The notes: generated by a model from the sequence alone, not told the origin. Counted from the first letter of the stretch, positions 1-8,057 are shown. The stretch: DNA of 8,222 bases from Anaerolineae bacterium (GCA_013693795.1 CP059258.1:4537915-4546136), one strand, 5' to 3'. Numbers and translations are program-made.

Positions 1-1835
1 TGGTTACCTCGACGGTGATGGCGACCTCCTGCGCCGCCGACGGGCCGACTTCGCGTCAGCGATTGCCCGTGCTATCCTGGACTACCTGAATATGCCAGTC
101 GACTGCCTGAATGGCGCCGTACCGGGTACGCCCGGCACGCCAATTCCGCAGAAAGCCTTCATCGACGGTTTTGGCATCATGTCCCCACATATACAGGTAG
201 GAACACAGGGCTTGACTACGGCGCTCGATGCCCAGAAGCGGATGGGCGTTCGTTGGGCCGCGAAGAAATCCCCTGGGAACTGGTTGAAGCCAACCAACAG
301 GCATTCCGTTGGCAGTACCATTTCAACTCTGAGATCGACCATGACTTCGATCGGCTGCTCAGCGGCTCAATACACGTGGCATCAAGCTCGTTGCTGTGCT
401 CAACTATGGACCGCGTTATCTCACTGGCAACCCCTTCCACGGCTATCAGGTCAACCCAAGCGATCTTCTCGCCCGCTGGCAAGTCTACGTTCAGGCTGTC
501 GTCGACCGATTCGGCGACCGCATCGACTACTGGGAGATCGGTAACGAGATGAATAGCCGAACGTTCTGGGGTAAAGTGGTTACCGAAACAACCGACCCCA
601 ACGGCCGTGACATCCCGGCCGACCCCGACCCCATCCTTTATGCCCACATGCTGCGTATCGCCCACGACATCATCAAGCAGCACGATCGTAACGACACAGT
701 CATCCTGGGTGGTCTGGCCGGCTACTACGGGGATCTGACCAACTGTAGAAGCAACTACCAGAAGTATCTGGCAGATCTGCACGATGTCGGGGCCTGGGAC
801 GCGTTCGACGTGGCGGCGATTCACCCGTATCACAACAGCCCCGACGAGCAAGGTTTTGCCCCGGACGAATTCATCCAGCGGGGGCTGCGCTATAACCTGT
901 CTACGCAGGCATGCGAGGCAACCACGGCATCCCTGAGTCTACTTGCTGAGGTCGAGGCGTGTTCGGCTCATCAACCGGCTGGGCCCCAAACCGCTCTGGA
1001 TCACGGAAGTTGGCTGGAAACAGAACTGGCTCGAACAATGGGCCGCTACTCAAGGCGTCTCCGCTGATTCGCTCGAAGCTGCTTACCTCGTTCGCACGTT
1101 TGTCCCTCTTTTGTCCGAAGCTGGTTTGGAGAAAGTGTTCTGGTATACTCAAACCAACCTTGAAGACCCAACATTCGATTTGGGCGTACCCGGACAACGG
1201 GCGCGGAAACCTTTCGGCCCTGTTGACCAACAGCCAGCCCTCGGTCAGGTCCCAAGGGCAAGACGACTACGGCCGCCCAGACGACGATGACGTCCACGAG
1301 TACCGTTTCGTCCGGGATGATCAACAGATCGTGGTGCTCTGGAAAGCACGGGGTGGCATGGCAACCCGTGATGTGGTTGTCAGAAACATCGATTCTGACG
1401 CCGTACGCCTCTATCCGATCGGCGCGCTGGACCTCTCGGCTACCGGTGGAAGTCCGCTCGCAGTCAGCAACGATTCCGTAACTGTAACACTCAATGAGAA
1501 CCCGGTGTTTCTGGTTATTACCTCGCGTGGTTCCTGGGATACCTTCTGGCGCGACCTGCGCGCGCGTCGAGTCCTGGTGGCAAAATACACAAGGGAGCAT
1601 TGGTGATTGGTGGGCCGAGCAGCAGACCAAACTCACCCGCTGGTGGGAAGAACAACGCGCCGCCGTCGAACGCCAGGTTGCACAATGGCTGGATGACGTG
1701 CAGCGTCAGATCGAAGAAGCCGTACAACAACAGATCGAAGAGGCGCTGAATCAATTGTGCGGCGCGGCGTTCGTACTCCCCAGCGGGCTGGTCATCGTAG
1801 CCTGGTGGCTTCGCCAGCGTGGGCATTGGGGATAG
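1..1835 (+). CDS. Amidase-like / clan GH-A glycoside hydrolase fusion, 5' partial, with hydrophobic C-terminal tail
   Basis: Open from base 1, so the N-terminus lies upstream. The first ~30 residues (GYLDGDGDLL...IARAILDYL) resemble the end of an N-acetylmuramoyl-L-alanine amidase (Amidase_3) domain; this part is tentative. A Pro/Gly linker leads to a TIM-barrel glycosidase: strand GFGIMSPH, then MGVRW/REEIPWELVE, acid/base Glu in YWEIGNEMN (Glu codon 546-548) and nucleophile Glu in LWITEVGW (codon 1006-1008), the clan GH-A pattern (GH39/GH5-like). A beta-sandwich follows (VVLWKARGG, DVVVRNIDS, NPVFLVIT, ~1290-1520). The end is a Trp- and Gln/Glu-rich helix (DWWAEQQ, TRWWEEQ) and a hydrophobic stretch (FVLPSGLVIVAWWLRQRG) like a membrane anchor. 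Likely a secreted wall or polysaccharide hydrolase; substrate unknown. Apparent frame changes: frame 2 to 1 near 260, 1 to 0 near 365, 0 to 1 near 957, 1 to 2 near 1190, 2 to 0 near 1565. Stop TAG at 1833-1835. Confidence 0.75.
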
Positions 1836-1862
1836 GACCTGCGGGAAGGAATCGGTGCGAAC

Positions 1863-2741
1863 ATGCTTGATACAGACACAACGGAACAACTCACCCGCGC
1901 CCGATGTGTGGCGACCGAGACCCTCGCCCAAAACGGCTGGCAGCTCCTGTCCTACCCCGACCTCGGCGTCGACCTCGACACCTTCGCCGGTCAGGTGCTG
2001 GCCACCGCCCAGACCCGGCATCGCACAGAGGGCGCCGCCATCCTTGACGAACGTTACCTGGTCAGCGCCACCAAGTACGAGTACGCCAGGCTCCTCTACA
2101 CGGCCTGCAGTCGCAAAGATACCCCCGCCGGCCAGCGGGCCTACCAGGAATTGTGGAACCGCTACAGCCGTATGGTCCGCTTCAAGATGGCCGATCACAC
2201 CGGCGCGCAAGACGTGACGCAGAACGGCATGAAGAAGATCTACGAGAAACTCGCGCAGTGCCGTGAACCAGGTTATTTCCTGGGGTGGGCGTACAAGATC
2301 ATGCGCAATGAAATGGGCCAGTACTGGCGTCAGCAGGGCCGACAACCTCCCGTCGTCGGATGGAGTTCGGCTTCACAGGAATCGGGCGACATAACCGCGA
2401 GCCAGCAATCAGACGAACGCCTTGACGCAACCCAACTATCCATCCGGCAAACTATGCGCAGCCTGATTCAACCTTCCCCTGAAGAAGCGGCGATCCGGCA
2501 CGCCACGGACCAATCGCTACGCGAGCTGATTCGGCGCTGCTTGCAGCACGAAACCCGCAGCCTGGTGTTCATGAGTCTGGTGCTCAACGGCGCCGAGGTA
2601 TCAAAACTGACAGAAGAGCCAATCGCACGCCCAACGCGATCTACATGCTGCGCCATCATGCCCTCAAGAAGCTACGCCAATGCCCCGGCTCCTGGCTATG
2701 CTCCAGGCCCGGCTTGCATCCCCGCTGGAGGTGCAGCATGA
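1863..2741 (+). CDS. ECF-like RNA polymerase sigma factor with N-terminal extension
   Basis: Directs RNA polymerase to a specific promoter set. ATG 1863 has AAGGA (1846-1850) 12 nt upstream, 27 nt after the hydrolase stop. Residues 1-90 form an extension I do not recognise. Residues ~93-160 match sigma region 2: AYQELWNRY, then AQDVTQNGMKKIYEKL (region 2.2 core-binding helix; compare AEDVVQEVF in typical ECFs) and PGYFLGWAYKIMRNEMGQYWR (2.3/2.4). A Ser/Gln-rich linker (~165-205) joins to region 4 (~214-275): LRELIRRCLQ, LVFMSLVLNGAEVSKL. The recognition helix NRTPNAIYMLRHHALKKLRQ sits in frame 2, one base off, so a base is missing near 2617. The last ~20 codons are uncertain. Either the frame returns so that the gene ends at TGA 2739-2741, overlapping the next ATG, or it follows frame 1 (MPRLLAMLQARLASPLEVQ) to TAG at 2842-2844. 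The zf-HC2 genes directly downstream fit a sigma/anti-sigma pairing. Confidence 0.85.
   Translation: MLDTDTTEQLTRARCVATETLAQNGWQLLSYPDLGVDLDTFAGQVLATAQTRHRTEGAAILDERYLVSATKYEYARLLYTACSRKDTPAGQRAYQELWNRYSRMVRFKMADHTGAQDVTQNGMKKIYEKLAQCREPGYFLGWAYKIMRNEMGQYWRQQGRQPPVVGWSSASQESGDITASQQSDERLDATQLSIRQTMRSLIQPSPEEAAIRHATDQSLRELIRRCLQHETRSLVFMSLVLNGAEVSKLTEEPIARPTRSTCCAIMPSRSYANAPAPGYAPGPACIPAGGAA
2727..2731 (+). promoter_or_regulatory. Ribosome binding site GGAGG for the first zf-HC2 gene
   Basis: GGAGG lies 6 nt before ATG 2738 and 9 nt before ATG 2741, both in frame 2. The ATGATGA there overlaps a possible sigma-factor stop (TGA 2739-2741), a common arrangement for translationally coupled genes. 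This decides the start chosen for the next gene over the GTG at 2838, which has no such site. Confidence 0.6.
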
Positions 2742-3163
2742 TGACTCTGCTGTCCCGTCTGCCAGTCAAATTAGCCGTACGCCAGAACCCAAAGATTCTA
2801 CGCTCATCACCCGGCGCCTTGGCGCTCTGGCGCTTTCGTGGTAGAGTTCGGGCCGCTGAGCGCGCGGCCGACCGGACGACGCTACCTGGATCAACCTGCA
2901 GAGTACGAACTGCCAACCAATCCGGCCCTCCGAGCCAGGCTGCACCGACCACGAGTTGGGCCTGCTCGACCTGGCCGATGCGCTGCTGCGTTATGCTCCC
3001 CAGGCCTACGTGCAGCAGGCCTACGCCGACACGCTGGCTCACATCAACCGCTGCCCGACCTGTCGGGCCGATCTGATCGACCTGGTGCTGACGACGCTGC
3101 ACTACGAAGCCCACCTGCCGATTACGACCAACCCTGTTCCAACGGAGGAGGCCCACACGATGA
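2738..3163 (+). CDS. zf-HC2 domain protein, putative anti-sigma factor (first unit)
   Basis: A small protein (~140 aa) likely to bind zinc and possibly the sigma factor encoded just upstream. Start ATG 2738 or 2741 is chosen from GGAGG. The reconstructed protein begins MTLLSRLPVKLAVRQNPKIL in frame 2, passes to frame 0 near 2840 (VEFGPLSARPTGRRYLDQPA) and to frame 1 near 2925 (PSEPGCTDHELGLLDLADAL). The zinc-finger signature H-x3-C-x2-C is HINRCPTC, with His codon 3040-3042 and Cys codons 3052-3054 and 3061-3063. A further C/H pair (CTDH, ~2941-2952) may complete the site. No transmembrane segment is visible, so if this is an anti-sigma it acts in the cytoplasm. Frame 1 continues without a stop into the next unit; ending here requires a frame change to the TGA at 3161-3163, which would overlap the next ATG as ATGA. 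The alternative is a single two-finger protein. Confidence 0.6.
3144..3151 (+). promoter_or_regulatory. Strong ribosome binding site GGAGGAGG before ATG 3160
   Basis: GGAGGAGG stands 8 nt before ATG 3160, near-ideal spacing. It supports a separate second zf-HC2 gene starting at 3160. Caution: in the frame read through from upstream the same bases encode Glu-Glu, so the match could arise by codon choice. Confidence 0.5.
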
Positions 3164-3917
3164 CGCCTGACACGTGGCAAACCCTGGAACCCGACCTGCG
3201 CGCCTGGCTCGACGACCTGGCCAAACGCCGCGCGGCCGGCGAGACGGTCCCCGAAAGCGCCGCCGAACGCGTGGCTGCCGCCCTGGTCGATGGCGCCCGA
3301 TGCTCTGGACCATGCCGCCGTCGAGGAGCAACTGCCGGCGTACGTGGATGCCGAACTGCGCGGCGTTGCGGTAGCCATAGCCTTTCCCGACATCAACCGC
3401 CATCTGCGACGCTGCACCACCTGCTTCGGCTCTACTCCGACCTGCTGCAAATCGAAACCGGCGAGCTGCCGGAACCGCTGCCTCTGCCCCCGACATCCTA
3501 TTTCGACCGGCTGCGCGCCTTCGTGATGCAGGGCGCGGAGGTGATTTTAGGTGCGCTGCACCGCGAGCGTCTGCACGACCTGCCGCTCGTAGCCGAGGTC
3601 TTCTTCAGCACCTGGCAGGGCCAGTTCGATCGCCTGATCGCCCAACCCCAACCCCAGACGGCGTTCAATTTTTCGGGCGAGACGCCGGTCGCACTACGCT
3701 TCCTGGCCGCCACACTCGTGACTACCGGTAGATTGGGCCAGCAGTTGTCCGAGCAGCAGGTGGTCAGCCTGCAGGCGGCTGATCGGCTGGAAACCACGGT
3801 GCAGCGGCTGGCGCTGCGGGCTGCCTCGGACCTGGGGTTACGCCGCGAGGCCGGCCTGTTCGCCGAACAGTACACGCGCTGGGTGATGCATCAGATCGAG
3901 CAGCTGCCCGGGGGTAA
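3160..3917 (+). CDS. zf-HC2 domain protein with alpha-helical C-terminal region (second unit)
   Basis: About 250 aa once repaired. It starts MTPDTWQTLEPDLRAWLDDL in frame 1, shifts to frame 2 near 3290 (DALDHAAVEEQLPAYVDAEL) and back to frame 1 near 3425 (LRLYSDLLQIETGELPEPLP). The finger is H-x3-C-x2-C again (HLRRCTTC: His codon 3401-3403, Cys codons 3413-3415 and 3422-3424), preceded by the VEEQLPAYVDAEL helix typical of zf-HC2 anti-sigma proteins. The C-terminal ~165 residues (from ~3430) are predicted helical with no membrane segment (VAEVFFSTWQGQFDRLI, LAATLVTTGRLGQQL, RLETTVQRLALRAASDLGL). I do not recognise this domain. The end is probably EQLPGG followed by TAA 3915-3917, reached if one G is missing from the GGGGG run at 3910-3914. 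It lies between the sigma factor and the membrane protease, so a regulatory role is plausible but inferred. Confidence 0.65.
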
Positions 3918-3923
3918 AACCGG

Positions 3924-5883
3924 ATGGATGACCACATGGCGTCGCCCCCTGAGCCGTAAGCCAATCTCCCGCCGCACCCAAACTGCGTATCCTCGCGCTG
4001 CCCAGCTACACAGCGATCCTGTTCGTCCTGATTCTCGTGGTCGTCGCCGGCGCCGCACTGTCCAGCCTGTTGCCCGATTCGCAGGTGTGGTGGCCGCCGT
4101 TCGTCCTTGGTCTCCTGCTGCTGCCCTGGCGTGACTTTCTGCATTGGCCAGACCGCGAAAAAGACAGCATGGCCTGCAACCGCCGCCTCCCGAGATCGAG
4201 CCGTTGACTGCGGCGCTCGACGAACTGATCGAGACCGCCAACCTCCCACGGCCGCAGCTGCTGATCGGCGAGCGTGACGTCATCTCTTCTTTCGGCACTT
4301 TTCGCCGGCACTTCATCGCTATCGGGCACGAACTGGGTATCAGCCTGGCGCAGTTCATCCGTAGCGGGTCCAGCGCAACGCGGCGCGACTGGGGTTCTGG
4401 CCCACGAACTGGCCCATTTCATCAATCGTGACGTGCAGCTGGTCGGCTTCGCGCGCAGTCTGATCAAGGTTATCGGGCTGGTCGCACTGTTCAATGCCTG
4501 GGTTGCGGTGCAGATCGTCGCGTTCATGATCCTGGTCGGGCTGAAGTGGTACAACCCCAATTCTGGCGTGATTTGGGGCAATTGCTGCCGTCACCCGGCA
4601 TCGATCTGCTTCCCTGTATGAGGGCCTGCACGCACAGAACTCGGCCGCCTTCGAGCGTGTCGGCAACCCGGCCAATGCCCTCAGTCTGGCCTTCTTTGCT
4701 TTTCGCCTGGTACTCGCTTACCTGCCGTTTGCCTTTGGCGCCGCGGTGCTCTACCTGTTCTTCTGGCGTAAGCTGCTGCGCGTGCGCGAATTCTACGCTG
4801 ATGCCCGGGTCGCCGAGAAGTTCGGCAGTCAGCGCGCCGTCCACGATGCCATGCAACTGTACAGCACTGTGCAAACAGTGCTGCGGCCCCAACCCCGATC
4901 ATGGAGCGGCCGACGCGTACATGGCATACGTGGTGGCGTATGGGGTGGATGCGCTTCACGGCTGCGCTGACGAGGTTGCCGCTCCTGGCCTTTCGTCCGC
5001 CAGATGCCCAGATCGAGGCCGCGCTGGATAACCCGTTACTCGCCCTGGGTAGACCCTGGCAGGTTGCCGCCTGGACCGGCGCGGCGGTGCTGCTGCTCGA
5101 CGTGATTCTGCGCGGCAGCCTGACAGTTCTACGCATCACGCAGCCGGGCGCTTATGTACCGGTGTTGATGGCCACGGCGGTGTTCACCATCTGGTTGCTG
5201 CCGCGCCTGTGTCAGGGTGGTGCAGCGCTACAGCCGGTGCGCACAGTGGTGACGATGGTTGCCGTATTCCTCGCGGTCAAATTGAGCATGAACATGGCGG
5301 ACGCGCTGCTCTATCTACTGGCATCGTTGGCCGGCGCGTTGGGCCAGTTGGGTCAGATAATCGATACGGTGATGTACGTCTGGCTGGGTGTTTCAGTGGA
5401 AAGCGTGCCGCTGACCCCGATTATGGGCAGCCTGGTCACCTGGGATGAGCGGTGTACTGGCAGATTGTAATGCCAATCGTGTACTACGTACTGTTTGCCC
5501 TTCCTGTGCTCGTGGGTACACTGCTCGTGCATGTATGGCTGGTACGGCGTGCATTGCGCTGGTACAGACTGGCCGCACGCCTCAAGGCGGTCTTCTGGCT
5601 GATCACCATCAGTCTGCTGGTCGTCCTGGCCCTGGTGGTTTTGCCGATCGGCAACCGTGTCTTCTTCGCCTATATCTACCAGGGTTGGTCGGGCCGATCT
5701 GCTCGGGTTGGTGGTTGGTCTCCTGTGGTTGGTCGCAGCCGGCGCCGTATTCTGGTGACCGACCGGCGTCAGGCCGAACGCTGTCCACAGTGCCAGGCCA
5801 TGGTCACCGGCATGTATGCGCTGGGCCGATCGTGTAATGGTTGTGGAGCGAGGTTACACGCATGGCTGATCGCACCGTACTGA
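3924..5883 (+). CDS. Polytopic M48-family zinc metalloprotease with C-terminal zinc ribbon
   Basis: Membrane-embedded zinc protease of the M48 (HtpX/Ste24-like) type, ~650 aa when repaired. ATG 3924 (MDDHMASPPEP) was chosen because frame 2 then continues SPAAPKLRILALPSY into two hydrophobic segments (~4004-4072 and ~4085-4130). The catalytic motif is VLAHELAHFINRD: HExxH with His codons 4403-4405 and 4415-4417. The third zinc ligand is Glu 4788-4790 in REFYADARVAEKFG. Hydrophobic pairs flank the site (~4450-4540, ~4660-4770). The C-terminal half adds about seven more membrane segments (~5055-5755) and ends in CPQC...CNGC (Cys codons 5782, 5791, 5833, 5842), a zinc ribbon. Frame changes occur near 3955, 4160, 4370, 4550 (a C missing from CCCC), 4610, 4890, 5445, 5683 and 5750. 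The part after ~5445 could be a separate gene (an ATG is at 5445), but the hydrophobic sequence runs on. Substrate unknown; the upstream zf-HC2 proteins are candidates. Confidence 0.78.
5845..5853 (+). promoter_or_regulatory. Ribosome binding site GGAGCGAGG for the small membrane protein
   Basis: Purine-rich GGAGCGAGG ends 8 nt before ATG 5862. It lies inside the last codons of the protease zinc ribbon, so the two genes overlap by 22 nt and are probably translationally coupled. This favours ATG 5862 over the in-frame TTG at 5841. Confidence 0.55.
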
Positions 5884-6499
5884 CAAGCGCGTCCGATGGG
5901 CGTAAGGGCCTACGTGTGCTCACCTGGCTGCTGTGGGTTGTATTCATGGCTGGCAACGCGATCGTGTTGGTGCTGCAGTACACCCCGCCGTCCGAGTTCA
6001 TGCTCGTGTTGTCTATGCTGCTCCTGCTGTTTCTGTTCCTGATCGAGATCGGGTTGCTGGTGCGCTACTGGCGCTGGGTGGGTCAATGGCGGGCCGTCGT
6101 AATCTTCTGGAGCAGCTACAGCCTGCTGCGCGTACTGGTCGATCAGGGAAATGCACGCGGTTGGGCAGAGGTGACCCTGGCAGCGATGATGCTGGTGCTG
6201 TACGCCGGGTTGGCTGGCTGGCTGGCCCTGGCGGCTCTGGCGTTGCGGCGCGATGTAAGTGTGGCCTATGTCGTACTGGCCTTTGCCATCGGGCCGATCG
6301 TCTTGCGTGCGCAGATCGTGCAGGCTGGGGAGTTCTGGTTTGGCTGCAAAACCAACAGACCGGCGCGACGGTCACGCGCTTTACCCTGGCCGAGCCGGTG
6401 CAGATGATGTTGGCGTGTATGGTCCCGCTGGCGCTGCTCACCTTCGTGCCACACTTCGTCTGGTTGTGGATCAAAGAATGGCAGCGGCGGCCGTTGTAA
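5862..6499 (+). CDS. Small multi-pass membrane protein, function unknown
   Basis: About 212 aa, beginning MADRTVLTSASDGRKGL. Five to six hydrophobic segments are visible: WLLWVVFMAGNAIVLVL, FMLVLSMLLLLFLFLIEIGL, a weaker one around VVIFWSSYSLLRVLV, TLAAMMLVLYAGLAGWLALA, VAYVVLAFAIGPIVL and MMLACMVPLALLTFVPHFVW. The end is basic (KEWQRRPL, TAA 6497-6499). Frame 0 runs to ~6340, then the sequence continues in frame 2 (LQNQQTGATVTRFTLAEPVQ), so one base is missing near 'ttctggtttggctgc'. I do not recognise the family. It starts inside the end of the M48 gene, so the products probably act together in the membrane. No catalytic motif is visible. Confidence 0.72.
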
Positions 6500-6604
6500 G
6501 TCGGTGATTTGGGTTACAAGGGAACCACTTGGCCGTATTTTGACAAACACACGACCGCGATGCTTCACAATCGAGTACTCAAGGAGCTCACTGGATCCAA
6601 AGCC

Positions 6605-7787
6605 ATGCCCACCTGTCACGGTTGCAACCGCACCATTACCGGCCGTTACATCACCGCCCTTGACCACCCCTGGCACGCGGACTGCTTCCGCTGCGCCGGC
6701 TGTGGTCGCGCCATCGGTCAGGAGAGTTTTTACACGCGTGACGACCGCCCCTATCACACATCCTGCTACCATCAGCGCTTCAGCCCGCGCTGCGCCGGCT
6801 GCGAACAGCCGATCACCGGCGCCTATACGACCGCGCTGGGCAAGACCTGGCATACGGAGCACTTCGTGTGCGCCCGCTGCGGGCGGCCATTTTCTGCCGA
6901 CGGGTTCTATGAGCGCGATGGCAAAGCTTACTGCAAACACGATTACGATGAATTGTTCGGCATGCGCTGCGCTGCCGGCGGTGAGCTGATCGGCCAACGC
7001 CGTAATTTCGAGAAAGACGGGAAGGTCTACTGCGAAGACCACTACTGGCAGTTGTTCGGCAAACGCTGCGCCATCGGCGGGGAATACCTCAAAGGCGAGT
7101 ACGTCGTCAATGGGTGGGGTGACACCTATTGCCGTCCGCACGCCCAGGGCCTGGCCACATGCTGCTGTCACCGACCGATCTGCCCGTCCCTGACGGGCGG
7201 CGGCGTCCCGCTCAACGATGGGCGCAGCATGTGTCAGCGCTGCCGACGCACGGCCATCGACACGATGGGCCAAGGCCAACCCGTACTGGCCCAGGTGCGT
7301 CGATGGATGGCAGGGCTCGGTCTGGACATCGGCCCGGTTGCGACGCCATTACGCCTGGCTGATCAAAACGAGCGCAGCGACGCTCTACCAAAGCGTACAG
7401 CAAACAACCTTCGGGTATGGCGAGCCACACGACGCGAACCCGAGATGGCCAGGTGGTCGAGCGTAGCGTGGAAGCCATCTTGATCCTGCATGGCTTACCA
7501 CAGGAGCACTTTGCCGCCATCGCGGCGCACGAGCTGTGCCACACCTACCTGTTCATGGCTGAATTTCCCGACCTGAACCCAGTGACCGAAGAGGGCTGTG
7601 TGAGTTGACCTCGTACCTTTGGCTCAAACAGCAGAATACGCCAGAGGCTGCTTTTCGGCTCAAGCTATTGGAGGGCAACGACGACCCCATCTACGGTCAC
7701 GGTTTCCGCCTCGCCCACCGCGCGTACGAACAGAAAGGTCTGGCACAGCTACTGGCATTTGTCAAACGCAAACAGCGATTGCCGTGA
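6605..7787 (+). CDS. LIM-domain DA1-like zinc peptidase
   Basis: About 394 aa. Residues 4-54 form a LIM zinc finger (C4, C7, H24, C27, C30, C33, H51, C54) and 63-113 a second (C63, C66, H83, H86, C89, C92, C110, D113). Two shorter LIM-like units follow (CAAGGELI...YCEDHY and CAIGGEYL...YCRPH), then a Cys-rich patch (CCCHRPIC...CQRC). The rest matches the DA1-like peptidase domain of plant DA1: AIDT...PVLAQVRRWMAGLGLDI, then SVEAILILHGLPQEHFAAIA, AHELCHTYL (HExxH, His codons 7528 and 7540) and the downstream Glu in EEG (7588-7593). It ends YEQKGLAQLLAFVKRKQRLP. Frame changes: 2 to 1 near 7390, and 1 to 0 near 7598, restoring EEGLCELTSYLWLKQQ. ATG 6605 was chosen because LIM1 begins three residues later; AAGGAG at 6581-6586 is 18 nt upstream, rather far, and ATG 6560 is the alternative. 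No signal peptide or membrane segment, so probably cytoplasmic. Plant DA1 is ubiquitin-activated; no ubiquitin-interacting motif is seen here. Substrate unknown. Confidence 0.88.
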
Positions 7788-7812
7788 ACCGCCGCACGGA
7801 ATTGGCAATCGC
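7775..7812 (+). terminator. Hairpin across the DA1-like gene stop codon, possible terminator
   Basis: Perfect 9-bp arms GCGATTGCC (7775-7783) and GGCAATCGC (7804-7812), with an inner GTG/CAC pairing and a short loop. The TGA stop is at 7785-7787, inside the structure. There is no T-run after the right arm, so a classical Rho-independent terminator is not shown; it could instead stabilise the mRNA end. Confidence 0.3.
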
Positions 7813-8057
7813 TCCGATCGCCCTCCGATCCATCCAAAGACATCTGCCGTACCACTACGCGGGCAACTATCTAACAAACAACTCGCGCACAAAACTAACC
7901 GTCCGACGTAACTACTCAGATTGGCGCGAGAGAAACCGGGTTTTTGCCTCGCAGACCAGATACATGGCGCGATGAAAGGCCGTTGCCCAGACAAAAACCA
8001 TGCTCACACGAGAAAAACCCGGTTTCTGAACGGCTGGCTGAGCAGTTACCCGCCCAA
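7788..8057. other. Convergent intergenic region, no gene seen
   Basis: The DA1-like gene ends from the left and the ATPase gene from the right. Small open frames here have no recognisable protein features. The stretch holds the right arm of the stop-codon hairpin and the inverted repeat at 7931-8027; otherwise I see nothing in it. Its base composition around 7860-7920 is more AT-rich than the genes. Confidence 0.6.
7931..8027. repeat. Inverted repeat with 15-bp perfect arms (REPIN/MITE-like)
   Basis: AGAAACCGGGTTTTT (7931-7945) is the exact reverse complement of AAAAACCCGGTTTCT (8013-8027), separated by 67 nt. Each arm is itself a near-palindrome around CCGGG/CCCGG. Two short palindromic units in inverted orientation about 100 bp apart, between convergent genes, is the layout of REPIN-type elements. 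It could also act as a two-way terminator, since a T-run follows CCGGG on each strand. No transposase is present. No third copy of the arm was seen in this window. Confidence 0.7.

Noticed and set aside
216..851. 211-codon open frame on the minus strand
   Set aside because: Antisense to the glycosidase barrel including the catalytic NE motif; no protein features of its own.
1518..2345. 275-codon open frame on the minus strand
   Set aside because: Opposite to the hydrolase tail and sigma region 2, which carry the real signal. Low-complexity translation with no motif.
2838..2840. GTG as start of the first zf-HC2 gene
   Set aside because: No ribosome binding site upstream, whereas ATG 2738/2741 has GGAGG at good spacing.
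6540..6545. TTGACA hexamer upstream of the LIM-DA1 gene, possible -35 box
   Set aside because: No good -10 hexamer at 16-18 nt; the best candidate, CACAAT (6566-6571), is 20 nt away. Not enough to call a promoter.
6266..7279. 337-codon open frame on the minus strand
   Set aside because: Antisense to the LIM fingers and the membrane protein end, both with clear family motifs on the + strand. Its Ala/Val-rich translation has no recognisable features; it is a high-GC shadow.
7912..8057. Continuation of the minus-strand ATPase frame to 7912
   Set aside because: Translation past ~8105 loses family character and runs through the inverted repeat; the shifted frame ends naturally at 8058.
7788..8057. 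CRISPR array, tRNA or other RNA gene in the intergenic stretch
   Set aside because: No regularly spaced direct repeats and no cloverleaf or conserved RNA motif was seen by eye.
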